DNA of 64,000 nucleotides from Castellaniella defragrans (lineage in GTDB: Bacteria; Pseudomonadota; Gammaproteobacteria; Burkholderiales; Burkholderiaceae_B). The stretch lies in contig NZ_JACHIB010000020.1 of the NCBI RefSeq assembly GCF_014203015.1, forward strand, positions 38,185 through 102,184, in the 5' to 3' direction. The notes under the pieces are model-generated. The model was not told where the DNA came from. It saw only the letters and a program-made list of their open reading frames with translations, and made no database searches. Below, piece after piece: positions 1 to 7,787 of the stretch (position 1 is the first letter of the stretch; the number at the start of each line of letters is the position of its first letter). A program made the translations under genes and the position numbers.

Positions 1-1177
1 CGCCGAAGGCCAGCAGGCCGGCCGGCAGCGGCCGGTCGCGCATGGACGACAGGATCGCCAGGGCCACGGCCAGGTCGGCGGCCGGCTCCATGATGCGCAC
101 GCCGCCCACGGCGTTGACGAAGACGTCCTGATCGTAGGTGGCGATCCCCGCGTGGCGGTGCAGCACGGCCAGCAGCATGGCCAGGCGGCTGCTTTCCAGG
201 CCCACGGACAGGCGGCGCGGATTGGGCACGTGGGCCGTGTCCACCAGGGCCTGGACTTCGACCAGCAGCGGACGGGTGCCTTCCTGGGTGGCCATGACGC
301 AGGAGCCGGCGACCTCGCGCGAGTGTCCCGCCAGGAACAGCGCGGACGGATTGCTCACCCCGCGCAGGCCGCGGTCGGTCATGGCGAACACGCCCAGTTC
401 GTTGACAGCGCCGAAGCGGTTCTTGATGGCCCGCACCAGGCGGAACGAGGAATGGGTGTCGCCCTCGAAGTACAGGACGGTGTCGACGATGTGCTCCAGC
501 ACGCGCGGGCCGGCCAGCGCGCCGTCCTTGGTGACGTGGCCGATCAGGATCAGGGTGACGCCGGTCTGCTTGGCGATGCGGGTGAGCTGGGCGGCGCATT
601 CGCGCACCTGCGACACCGAGCCGGGCGCGGCGGTCAGCTCGCCGGAATAGAGGGTCTGGATGGAATCGATGACTGCCACGCCGGGCCGGCGCTCGACCAG
701 GGCCTGGGTGATCTGCTCCAGGCGGATCTCGGCCAGCAGGTCCACGCCGTCGCCCGACACGCCCAGGCGCTGGGCGCGCAGGGCGACCTGCTCGGCGGAT
801 TCCTCGCCCGTGACGTAGAGCACCGGGCCGCGTTCGGACAGGCTGGCCAGCGCCTGCAGCAGCAGGGTCGATTTGCCGATCCCCGGGTCGCCGCCGATCA
901 GCACCACCGCGCCGGCCACCAGGCCGCCGCCCAGCACGCGGTCGAATTCCTCGATGCCGGTGGGGTTGCGGGCCTGCTCGCGCGCCTCGATGTCGGACAG
1001 GCGGCGCACCGGAGTGGAGGCGGCCAGCGGCGCGTAGCGGTGGCCGGAGGATCCCGCCGGCGATTCGCGGGTTTCCTGCAGCGTGTTCCAGGCGCCGCAA
1101 TGCGGGCAGCGGCCTTCCCACTTGGCGGAGGTGCCGCCGCAGTCCGAGCAGAGGAACAGGGTGCGCGCCTTGGCCAT
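1..1177 (-). CDS. radA: DNA repair protein RadA (Sms), C-terminus cut by window edge
   Basis: RadA is a RecA-like ATPase that promotes branch migration during recombinational repair. About 392 codons are visible and no stop is reached, so the last part lies outside the window. I translated this frame directly. It has an N-terminal four-cysteine zinc finger (CSDCGG about residue 9, CPHCGAW about residue 24), a Walker A loop GGDPGIGKST near residue 91, and the family KNRFG motif (AIKNRFGA) before the Lon-like C-terminal domain. The ATG at 1175-1177 overlaps the stop of the upstream SDR gene by one base (TGATG), so the two are probably translationally coupled. Identification is secure. Confidence 0.95.
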   Translation of the reverse strand, partial: MAKARTLFLCSDCGGTSAKWEGRCPHCGAWNTLQETRESPAGSSGHRYAPLAASTPVRRLSDIEAREQARNPTGIEEFDRVLGGGLVAGAVVLIGGDPGIGKSTLLLQALASLSERGPVLYVTGEESAEQVALRAQRLGVSGDGVDLLAEIRLEQITQALVERRPGVAVIDSIQTLYSGELTAAPGSVSQVRECAAQLTRIAKQTGVTLILIGHVTKDGALAGPRVLEHIVDTVLYFEGDTHSSFRLVRAIKNRFGAVNELGVFAMTDRGLRGVSNPSALFLAGHSREVAGSCVMATQEGTRPLLVEVQALVDTAHVPNPRRLSVGLESSRLAMLLAVLHRHAGIATYDQDVFVNAVGGVRIMEPAADLAVALAILSSMRDRPLPAGLLAFG

Positions 1178-1893
1178 CAGCGGCCCGCCAGGCTGCCGCC
1201 GCCGTCCACGCCGATTTCCTGGCCGGTGATGAAGGCCGCCCCGTCGCCCAGCAGGAACACCACGGCGGCCGCGACCTCGTCGGCCTGGGCCAGGCGCCCC
1301 ATGGGGATGGTGGCCAGCACGGCTTTTTCGGCATCGCTGCCGACCGGGCATTCGGCGCGGAACAGGCCGGTTTCCACCGGCCCGGGCGAGACCGCGTTGA
1401 CCGTGACGCCGTAGGGCGCCAATTCCAGCGCCCAGGTGCGGGTACAGCCCAGCAGCGCGCTCTTGGCCGCCGCATAGCTGGTGTGCCCGGCCTGGCCATG
1501 CACCACGCGCCCGCACAGATTGACGATGCGGCCGGACTTGCGCGCCTTCATGCCCGGCACGAAGGTCTGCACCGCCTGGACGGCCACGCGCACGTTCAGG
1601 TCGAAGGCCTGGTAGAGCGAGGCCAGATCGACCTCGCCCAGAGGTTCGGGCATCGCGGGCCCGACGCAGTTCACCACCGCGTCGACCGGGTACTTTTCGC
1701 GGATGACGCGCAGCAGTTCCTCGGTCTCGCCGGCGTTGGCCAGGTCGCAAGCGTACAGGTAGCCGGGAAAATCGATGTCGGCCACGTGCCGCGCCAGGCC
1801 GACGACGTGACAGCCCTGGTCGGCCAGGCGCTGGCTGACGGCCCAGCCGATGCCCTTGGTGGCGCCGGTGACGAGCACACAACTGTTTTTCAT
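1177..1893 (-). CDS. SDR-family oxidoreductase with altered catalytic triad
   Basis: A 238-residue short-chain dehydrogenase/reductase of the FabG-like classical type, substrate unknown. The N-terminal cofactor motif is VTGATKGIG (residues 8-16) and the active-site YxxxK is SYAAAKSALLG. Thirteen residues before that tyrosine, where classical SDRs carry the catalytic serine, there is cysteine (VNLCGRV). The usual NNAG motif is replaced by NCVG. The gene sits between alr and radA, 25 bases after the alr stop, and overlaps radA by one base. It could be a 3-oxoacyl-ACP-reductase-like enzyme, but the altered serine makes both activity and substrate uncertain. Confidence 0.85.
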   Translation of the reverse strand: MKNSCVLVTGATKGIGWAVSQRLADQGCHVVGLARHVADIDFPGYLYACDLANAGETEELLRVIREKYPVDAVVNCVGPAMPEPLGEVDLASLYQAFDLNVRVAVQAVQTFVPGMKARKSGRIVNLCGRVVHGQAGHTSYAAAKSALLGCTRTWALELAPYGVTVNAVSPGPVETGLFRAECPVGSDAEKAVLATIPMGRLAQADEVAAAVVFLLGDGAAFITGQEIGVDGGGSLAGR

Positions 1894-1918
1894 GAAGCAT
1901 TCCTCCGCAGGCGGGGAT

Positions 1919-3034
1919 TCACAGGACGCGGCGCGGCACCCGGGGCGTCACGGCGGTGAGCAGTTCGTAGCCGATGGTGCCGCAGGCGGCGGCGACCTCG
2001 TCCACCGACGGGCCGCCCTGCCCCCACAGCACGACCGGAGCGCCCACCGCCGCCTCGGGCACGGGGTCCAGGTCCACGGCCAGCATGTCCATGGACACCC
2101 GGCCGACCAGGCGGGTGCGCACCCCGTCCACCGCGATCGGCGTGCCGGTGGGCGCGTGGCGCGGATAGCCGTCGGCATAGCCGCAGGCGACGATGCCGAC
2201 CCGCATGTCGCGGGGCGCGCGGAAGGTGTGGCCATAGCCCACCGATTCGCCCGCCGGCACCCGGTGCGCGCCGATCAGGCGGGCGGACAGGGTCATGGCC
2301 GGACGCAGGCCGAAGGCATCGGCCGGCTGGTCGGCGAAGGGCGAGGAGCCGTACAGGCAGATGCCGGGACGCACCCATTGCGGGTCGCCGGCGATGCCCG
2401 CCGCCAGGCCCGGCGTCAGGGTGGCGGCGGAATTGCACAGGCTGACCGGGCCGGACAGGCCTGCGGTGGCCCGCAGGAAACAGTCGATCTGGGCCCGCGT
2501 GACGGCGGGATCGTCGTCCGCGCGGGCGAAGTGGGTCATCGCGCCGACCTGGCCCAGCACGCCGTCGGCCTGCAGGGCCAGGGCGCGCGCGTGGGCCGCG
2601 CGGAATTCGTCCGGCTGGAAGCCCAGCCGGTGCATGCCGGTGTTGAGCTTGACGAAGGCGTCGATCTGCCGGGCGACGGGGCTGGATTCCAGCATGTCGA
2701 ACTGCTCGGCGCAATGCAGCGCGGCGCCGATGCGGTAATGGACCAGCGTGTCGAGGTCGGCGGGCTCGAAGAAGCCTTCGAGCAGCAGCAGCGGACCGGT
2801 CCAGCCCAGCTCGCGGCAGCGCACGGCTTCTTCCAGGTCCAGCATGGCCAGGCCGTCGGCCTCGGCGAAACCGGCCAGGGCGGCCTCGATGCCGTGGCCG
2901 TAGCCGCGCGCCTTGATCACCGCCCAGATGAAGGGCGCGGCGCCGGAGGCGTCCCGCCGCAGGCGGCCGGCCACCGTGCTCAGATTGTGGGACAAGGCTT
3001 CGGTGTCGATCGTCGCCAGGATCGGGCGCGGCAT
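1919..3034 (-). CDS. alr: Alanine racemase
   Basis: PLP enzyme interconverting L- and D-alanine, supplying D-Ala for peptidoglycan. The protein is 371 residues, a normal family length. The N-terminal barrel has the PLP-lysine region AVIKARGYGHG (usually VKANAYGHG, so slightly divergent) and the C-terminal part has the conserved GYGHTFRAP stretch with the catalytic tyrosine region. I start at the ATG at 3034 (MPRPILATIDTEAL), six bases after a purine-rich GGGGGA. An upstream in-frame extension to 3142 reads as non-conserved Arg/Ala sequence. It diverges from hpnC across about 146 bases. Whether it is the biosynthetic (Alr) or catabolic (DadX) isozyme cannot be told here. Confidence 0.93.
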   Translation of the reverse strand: MPRPILATIDTEALSHNLSTVAGRLRRDASGAAPFIWAVIKARGYGHGIEAALAGFAEADGLAMLDLEEAVRCRELGWTGPLLLLEGFFEPADLDTLVHYRIGAALHCAEQFDMLESSPVARQIDAFVKLNTGMHRLGFQPDEFRAAHARALALQADGVLGQVGAMTHFARADDDPAVTRAQIDCFLRATAGLSGPVSLCNSAATLTPGLAAGIAGDPQWVRPGICLYGSSPFADQPADAFGLRPAMTLSARLIGAHRVPAGESVGYGHTFRAPRDMRVGIVACGYADGYPRHAPTGTPIAVDGVRTRLVGRVSMDMLAVDLDPVPEAAVGAPVVLWGQGGPSVDEVAAACGTIGYELLTAVTPRVPRRVL

Positions 3035-3143
3035 GTAATCCCCCGGAAAGCGGAAAAGGAGGCGACGGCCCCGGAACCGGGCCGCGCGGGCACTTTGAGA
3101 ATCAGCCCGTCGGGCCGCGGTTGCATCGAGATGAAAAACCACG

Positions 3144-3162
3144 GCCGGACAGGCTGTCCGGC
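3144..3162. promoter_or_regulatory. 19-bp palindrome in the alr/hpnC divergent region (candidate operator)
   Basis: The sequence GCCGGACAGGCTGTCCGGC is a perfect 9-bp inverted repeat with a one-base centre. It occupies the position where the -35 element of the hpnC promoter would lie. No T-run follows, so a terminator is unlikely. The regulator is unknown. Confidence 0.5.
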
Positions 3163-3166
3163 TAAG

Positions 3167-3172
3167 TATACT
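3167..3172 (+). promoter_or_regulatory. Candidate -10 box for hpnCDE (leaderless mRNA possible)
   Basis: TATACT, five of six bases matching the sigma-70 -10 consensus, ends eight bases before the hpnC ATG at 3181. Transcription would start at or within a few bases of the start codon. No Shine-Dalgarno sequence precedes the ATG. There is no recognisable -35 box; the palindrome lies there instead. Confidence 0.45.
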
Positions 3173-3180
3173 GCCTCATC

Positions 3181-4080
3181 ATGGCCGTCGATCACTACGA
3201 AAACTTCCCCGTCGCGTCCCTGCTGCTGCCCGCCCGGCTGCGCCCGGCGGTGCGCGATCTGTACGCCTTCGCGCGCGGCGCGGACGACATCGCCGACGAG
3301 GGCGACGCCCCCGCGCCGGCGCGCCTGGAACGGCTGGAAGCCTGGCGCGCCGCGGTCCGGGACCTGGGTGCCGGGCGGCCGATCCGGGCGCCACTGTCCG
3401 ACGGCGACCGCGCGATCTTCGCCCGGCTGGGCGACACCGCCGTGCGCCACCGGCTGCCCGTCCAGCCGCTGCTGGACCTGCTGTCGGCCTTCATCCAGGA
3501 CCTGAGCGTCACGCGCTACGCCGACGAGCCGGCCCTGCTCGACTACTGCCGCCGCTCCGCCAACCCGGTCGGGCGCCTGATGCTGCACCTGTTCGGCCGC
3601 ACCGATCCTGCGGACCTGGCCCAGTCCGACGCCCTCTGCACCGGACTGCAGCGGGTCAATTTCTGCCAGGACGTGGCCCTGGACCAGGCCAAGGGCCGCT
3701 GCTACATCCCCCTGGACTGCCTGGAACGCCACGGCCTCGACCCCGCCGCCCTGGACGCGCCGTGCGCCGATCCGGCCGCGCCGCCGTCCGACGCCTGGCG
3801 GGACGCGGTGCGCGAGCAGGCCGCGCAGGCCCGCCGCGCCCTGCTGGCCGGCAGCCCGCTCGCCTGGCGCCTGCCCGGCCGCATCGGCCTGGAACTGCGC
3901 CTGGTGGTGCACGGCGGCCTGCGGGTCCTGGAAAAGCTCGCCGCGGGCGGCTACGACCCTTGGCGCAACCGGCCCATCCTGGGCCGCGCCGACGCCTTCC
4001 TGCTATGCTGGCGCGCATTCTGTACGCCGCGCCCCCGCGCCGCATCGCCCCATGGCTCCTCTGAATCAGTCGAGCGTTAA
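3181..4080 (+). CDS. hpnC: Squalene biosynthesis protein HpnC
   Basis: Trans-isoprenyl diphosphate synthase-like protein of 299 residues. In the three-enzyme HpnCDE route, HpnD makes presqualene diphosphate, HpnC converts it to hydroxysqualene and HpnE reduces that to squalene. The two Asp-rich motifs are visible: GADDIADEGD near residue 37 and NFCQDVALDQAKGRCYIPLD near residue 160. The start HYENFPV-type N-terminus is typical of HpnC. It is first of three co-oriented genes, 32 bases before hpnD. The last roughly 40 residues are Arg/Pro-rich and poorly conserved. No squalene-hopene cyclase is present in the window. Confidence 0.93.
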   Translation: MAVDHYENFPVASLLLPARLRPAVRDLYAFARGADDIADEGDAPAPARLERLEAWRAAVRDLGAGRPIRAPLSDGDRAIFARLGDTAVRHRLPVQPLLDLLSAFIQDLSVTRYADEPALLDYCRRSANPVGRLMLHLFGRTDPADLAQSDALCTGLQRVNFCQDVALDQAKGRCYIPLDCLERHGLDPAALDAPCADPAAPPSDAWRDAVREQAAQARRALLAGSPLAWRLPGRIGLELRLVVHGGLRVLEKLAAGGYDPWRNRPILGRADAFLLCWRAFCTPRPRAASPHGSSESVER

Positions 4081-4112
4081 GCAGGCGCTGCGGATCGGAG
4101 AGAATCCATACC

Positions 4113-4976
4113 ATGACGCCTGACGAATACTGCCAGCAGAAGGCCGCGCGCAGCGGCTCGAGCTTCTACTACGCCTTCCTGTTCCTGCCGCCGGAGCGGC
4201 GCCGCGCCATCACGGCGCTGTACGCCTTCTGCCGCGAGGTGGACGACATCGTGGACGAGGTCGGCGAGCCCTCGGTCGCGCGGATGAAGCTCGCCTGGTG
4301 GCGCGACCAGGTCGGCCTGATGTTCGACGGCAAGCCCGACCATCCGGTGGCCATCGCCCTGGCGCGGCACGTTCCCGCCTTCGGGCTGCGCCCCGAGCCC
4401 TTCTACGCCGTGATCGAAGGCATGGAAATGGACCTGGACCAGTTCCGCTACGCCGACTGGAACGCCCTGCGGGAATACTGCTGGCGGGCCGCCGGCGTGG
4501 TCGGCGACCTGTCGGCCGCCATCTTCGGCCACACCGACCCGCGCACCCTGGAATACGCCGAGACCCTGGGCCTGGCCTTCCAGATGACGAACATCATCCG
4601 CGACGTGGGCGACGACGCCCGGCGCGGGCGCATCTACCTGCCGGCCGACGACATGGCGCGCCACGGCGTGACGGTGGACGACATCCTCGACGGCCACTAC
4701 ACCGAAGGCTTCCAGGCCCTGATGCGCCAGCAGACCGAACGCGCGCGCGCGCTGTACCGCGACGCCATGCGCGCCCTGCCCGAGGCCGACCGCCGCGCGC
4801 AGCGGCCCGGCCTGATGATGGCCGCCATCTACGTCGCCCTGCTCGACGAGATCGAGCGCGACGGCTGGCACGTGCTGAACCAGCGCATCGCGCTGACGCC
4901 GATCCGCAAGTTCTGGCTCGCCTGGAAGACCTGGGTCGGCGGCGGCCGGGGGCTGGTGCGCCGTCTGGCGCAATGA
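4113..4976 (+). CDS. hpnD: Presqualene diphosphate synthase HpnD
   Basis: Condenses two farnesyl diphosphates to presqualene diphosphate. The protein is 287 residues. It carries the N-terminal FYYAFLFLPPERRRAITALY signature, the first Asp-rich motif REVDDIVDEVGE (about residue 44) and the second, NIIRDVGDDARRGRIYLP (about residue 162). The start ATG follows a GGAG 12 bases upstream. It is the middle gene of hpnCDE. Its substrate could come from IspA, encoded about 18 kb away in this window. Confidence 0.94.
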   Translation: MTPDEYCQQKAARSGSSFYYAFLFLPPERRRAITALYAFCREVDDIVDEVGEPSVARMKLAWWRDQVGLMFDGKPDHPVAIALARHVPAFGLRPEPFYAVIEGMEMDLDQFRYADWNALREYCWRAAGVVGDLSAAIFGHTDPRTLEYAETLGLAFQMTNIIRDVGDDARRGRIYLPADDMARHGVTVDDILDGHYTEGFQALMRQQTERARALYRDAMRALPEADRRAQRPGLMMAAIYVALLDEIERDGWHVLNQRIALTPIRKFWLAWKTWVGGGRGLVRRLAQ

Positions 4977-5058
4977 GCGCGCCGGGCGGCGCCCCCGCGC
5001 GAATTCCCTCTCCGGAAGAAGGCGCGCAGCGCCAGGGGGCCGGCATGAGCGCGCCGCG

Positions 5059-6366
5059 ATGAGCATCGCCGTCGTCGGCGCCGGCTGGGCGGGCCTGGCC
5101 GCCGCCGTGCGCCTGCGCCGGGCGGGCCGGGCGGTCCGGGTCTACGAGGCCGCCACCGCGCCGGGCGGCCGGGCGCGGTGGATCGACCATCCCGGACTGG
5201 GCCTGCGGATCGACAACGGCCAGCACATCCTGCTGGGCGCCTACAGCGCCACCCTGGCGCTGATGCGGTCCCTGGACGTGGACCCGGCGCGGGCCCTGCT
5301 GGCCGGGGACCTGGACCTGCGATCGGCCGACGGCGGCCTGAGGCTGCGGTTCTGGCCGCTGCCCGCGCCCCTGCACCGCCTGGGCGTGCTGCTGGGCAGC
5401 CGCGGGCTGGACGGCGGGCGGGGCCGGCGCCACCTGGCCCGCGTGTTCGGCGCGCTGGAGCCGCAGCGCGTCGATCCGTGCGCGACCGTCGCGGACTGGC
5501 TGGCCGGCCTCGGCTGCCCGCCGGACCTGATGACGCGCCTGTGGGAGCCCCTGTGCGTGGCCGCCCTGAACACGCCGGCGCGGGCGGCGCAGGCGCGCCT
5601 GTTCGTCCGCGTGCTGGCCGACAGCCTGGGCGCGGGGCCGGCCGCCAGCCGCATCCTGATCCCGCGCGACGGCCTGCATGCGCTCTGGCCCGCCCGCGCC
5701 TGCGCCCTGCTGGGCGAGGGCCTGCGGCGCCAGCGGGTGCGCGCGATCGCACCCGGCCCGGCGGGCGGCTGGCGGGTGGACGGCGAACCGCACGCAGGCG
5801 TCATCCTGGCCGTGCCGGCCGCCGAAGCCCGGCGCCTGCTGGCGCCGCTGCCCGGGGCGGCGGACTTCCTGGACGGCTGGACGGAGCCGGCGCACTCCGC
5901 CATCGGCACCCTCACCCTGCGGCTTGCCCGGCCCTGGGATTCGGGCCGGCCCATGCTGCTGCTGCGCGACGAGCCGGCGTGCGACGCCTGGGGCCAGTGG
6001 CTGTTCGACCGCAGCGCCAGCGCCCGCGCGCACGCCGAACGCCGGCTGGTCCACGTGGTCATCGGCACGGCGGACCGCTACGCGGGCCGGGATCCGGCGC
6101 GCCTCGCGGCCGGCGTCATCGCCCAGATCCGCGCCCAGGCGGCCGCGGGATCGCTCCCGCCGCTGCCGCAGATCGAGGCCCACGCCCTGGTCACCGAGCG
6201 GCGCGCGACCTTCGACGCCGTCCCGGGCCTGCGGCGCCCCGGCATGGCCACCCCCTGGCCCGGCCTGCTGCTGGCCGGCGACTGGACCGACACCGGCTAT
6301 CCGGCCGTGCTGGAAGGCGCGGTGCGCAGCGGGCTGGCGGCGGCCGACGGCATCCTCGCCGCCTGA
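5059..6366 (+). CDS. hpnE: FAD-dependent hydroxysqualene dehydroxylase HpnE
   Basis: Flavin amine-oxidase-like protein of 435 residues that performs the final reduction to squalene in the HpnCDE pathway. The N-terminus has the dinucleotide-binding motif VVGAGWAGLAAAVRLRRAG, followed by an acidic strand end YEAATAPGGRAR, and the C-terminal FAD contact region is LLLAGDWTDTGYPAVLEGA. The ATG at 5045 opens only a five-codon frame, so I use the ATG at 5059. The 82 bases after hpnD contain a repeat of ATGAGCGCGCCG (4973-4984 and 5045-5056). Confidence 0.93.
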   Translation: MSIAVVGAGWAGLAAAVRLRRAGRAVRVYEAATAPGGRARWIDHPGLGLRIDNGQHILLGAYSATLALMRSLDVDPARALLAGDLDLRSADGGLRLRFWPLPAPLHRLGVLLGSRGLDGGRGRRHLARVFGALEPQRVDPCATVADWLAGLGCPPDLMTRLWEPLCVAALNTPARAAQARLFVRVLADSLGAGPAASRILIPRDGLHALWPARACALLGEGLRRQRVRAIAPGPAGGWRVDGEPHAGVILAVPAAEARRLLAPLPGAADFLDGWTEPAHSAIGTLTLRLARPWDSGRPMLLLRDEPACDAWGQWLFDRSASARAHAERRLVHVVIGTADRYAGRDPARLAAGVIAQIRAQAAAGSLPPLPQIEAHALVTERRATFDAVPGLRRPGMATPWPGLLLAGDWTDTGYPAVLEGAVRSGLAAADGILAA

Positions 6367-6408
6367 GACCGGCCGGCGCGCGGCGCCCGCGGCCTCACCG
6401 ACGCGCCG

Positions 6409-7530
6409 TCACGAGACCAGCGCGGGCCGGCTCTGCGGTTCGCCCCTCTGCTCGCCCCTTTGCTCGCCCCGAAGTTCGCCCTGCAGCCAGCCGTACAGGT
6501 CGCGCGGATCCGCCTGCCCCGGCGTGACCTCCACCCAGGTACCCACCTGGTGGGCCTCCGCCTGGGCCTGCAGGAAGCGCAGCGCGGAATAGTCCTCCAG
6601 CGCGAACCCGACCGAGTCGAACAGCGTCACCTGGTCCGCCCGCGTCCGCCCCGGCGCGTCGCCCGCCAGGACGCGCCACAGTTCGGTCACGGGGAAATCG
6701 GCCGGCATCTGCTGGATCTCGCCTTCCTTGCGCGTCTGGGGCGGGAATTCGACGAAGACCTCGGCCCGGCGCAGGATCGCCGGATCCAGCTCGGTCTTGC
6801 CGGGGCAGTCGCCGCCCACGGCATTCAGGTGCATGCCCGGCTCGATCAGGGCGTCGTCCAGCACCTGCGCCCGGCCCTGGAAGGCCGTCACGGTGGTGAC
6901 GATGTCCGCGCCCCGCACGGCTTCGGCCACCGAATCGCAGAGCCGCACGGACAGCGGCCGCCCGGGCAGTTCGGCCGCCGCCAGATTGCGCGCCAGGCGT
7001 TCCGAGGCGCGGCGGTCCAGGTCGTGGAGACGCAGTTCGCGCACGCCCAGCAGGGTGGCGAAGGCCAGCGCCTGGAAGTCGCTCTGCGCCCCGTTGCCGA
7101 TCAGCGCCATCGAATGGCTGTCGCGCCGCGCCAGGACCTGCGCGGCCAGGGCCGACATCGCGGCCGTGCGCAGCGCCGTGGTCAGGGTCAGCTCGCTCAG
7201 CAGGCGGATCATGCCGGTGTCGCAATCCAGCAGCGCGCCCATCGCCATGACGGTGGGCAGGCCGTGGCGCCCGTTGCCCGGGTGGCCGTTGACGCATTTG
7301 AAGCTGTAATGCGTGCCGTCGGTGATGGGCATCAATTCGATGGTGCCCTGCTCGGAATAGGCGGCGATGCGGGCTTCCTTGTCGAACTCGGGCCAGCGCA
7401 GGTAATCGGCCCGCAGCGTGCCGGCCAGGCCCCGCAGGCAGGCGGGCAGGCCCAGCACGCCGATCAGCCGGGCGACGTCGTGGGTGTCCAGGAACAGGGT
7501 GCGGGGCAGCACCGGAGCGGGGGCGTGCAT
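6409..7530 (-). CDS. ocd: Ornithine cyclodeaminase
   Basis: Member of the ornithine cyclodeaminase/mu-crystallin family, 373 residues, expected to convert L-ornithine to L-proline plus ammonia using bound NAD. The NAD-binding motif is GNGAQSDFQALAF and the conserved segment NAVGGDCPGKTELDP holds the Asp typical of true cyclodeaminases. The start at 7530 (MHAPAPVLPRTLFLDTHDV) follows GGAG with seven-base spacing. The C-terminus ends in a small repeat, RGEQRGEQRGE, encoded by three 12-base units. It lies downstream of and co-oriented with thrC, 257 bases away. Alanine- or other amino-acid dehydrogenase activity is possible but less likely. Confidence 0.9.
   Translation of the reverse strand: MHAPAPVLPRTLFLDTHDVARLIGVLGLPACLRGLAGTLRADYLRWPEFDKEARIAAYSEQGTIELMPITDGTHYSFKCVNGHPGNGRHGLPTVMAMGALLDCDTGMIRLLSELTLTTALRTAAMSALAAQVLARRDSHSMALIGNGAQSDFQALAFATLLGVRELRLHDLDRRASERLARNLAAAELPGRPLSVRLCDSVAEAVRGADIVTTVTAFQGRAQVLDDALIEPGMHLNAVGGDCPGKTELDPAILRRAEVFVEFPPQTRKEGEIQQMPADFPVTELWRVLAGDAPGRTRADQVTLFDSVGFALEDYSALRFLQAQAEAHQVGTWVEVTPGQADPRDLYGWLQGELRGEQRGEQRGEPQSRPALVS
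6441..6476. repeat. Three 12-bp tandem units inside the 3' end of ocd
   Basis: CGCCCCTCTGCT, CGCCCCTTTGCT and CGCCCCGAAGTT follow one another at 6441, 6453 and 6465. On the minus strand they encode the repeated Arg-Gly-Glu-Gln near the C-terminus of the cyclodeaminase. Being a multiple of three, unit gain or loss would keep the frame. Confidence 0.8.
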
Positions 7531-7672
7531 GGCGTGTCTCCTTGGGATGTGATGTTCTGCATGCAGTGTGGCCCAAGGGTAAGACAATGTATATCGCCAA
7601 TCCTGCCGCTATTCCGCCATGAAACTGGCAGAACGGCACAAGGAATTGGACAGAGTGATCAGTGCGGTCCGC

Positions 7673-7720
7673 TTCCGCCCGTTCCGCCGTTCATTTTTCC
7701 GCCCGTTCTTCCGCCCGTGC
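7673..7720. repeat. Four 12-bp units in the ocd-thrC intergenic region
   Basis: TTCCGCCCGTTC occurs at 7673-7684 and 7697-7708, with TTCCGCCCGTGC at 7709-7720 and a degenerate copy at 7685-7696. The region is noncoding between thrC and ocd. No function is evident. Confidence 0.75.
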
Positions 7721-7733
7721 CGATGCGCCGCAT

Positions 7734-7757
7734 CCGGCGGCGCGCACGCGCCGCCGG
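7734..7757 (-). terminator. GC-rich hairpin downstream of thrC
   Basis: An 11-bp perfect inverted repeat, CCGGCGGCGCG and CGCGCCGCCGG, separated by CA, lies 30 bases after the thrC stop. There is no T-run behind it, so it may only pause polymerase or stabilise the thrC mRNA 3' end. Confidence 0.4.
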
Positions 7758-7787
7758 ACCGCTCCGGCTCCGGGACGGGCGGCCGCG

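Noticed and set aside
152..1414. Long plus-strand reading frame opposite radA and the SDR gene
   Set aside because: The minus strand there encodes clear RadA and SDR motifs. The plus-strand product is His/Gln/Gly-rich, typical of an antisense shadow in GC-rich DNA.
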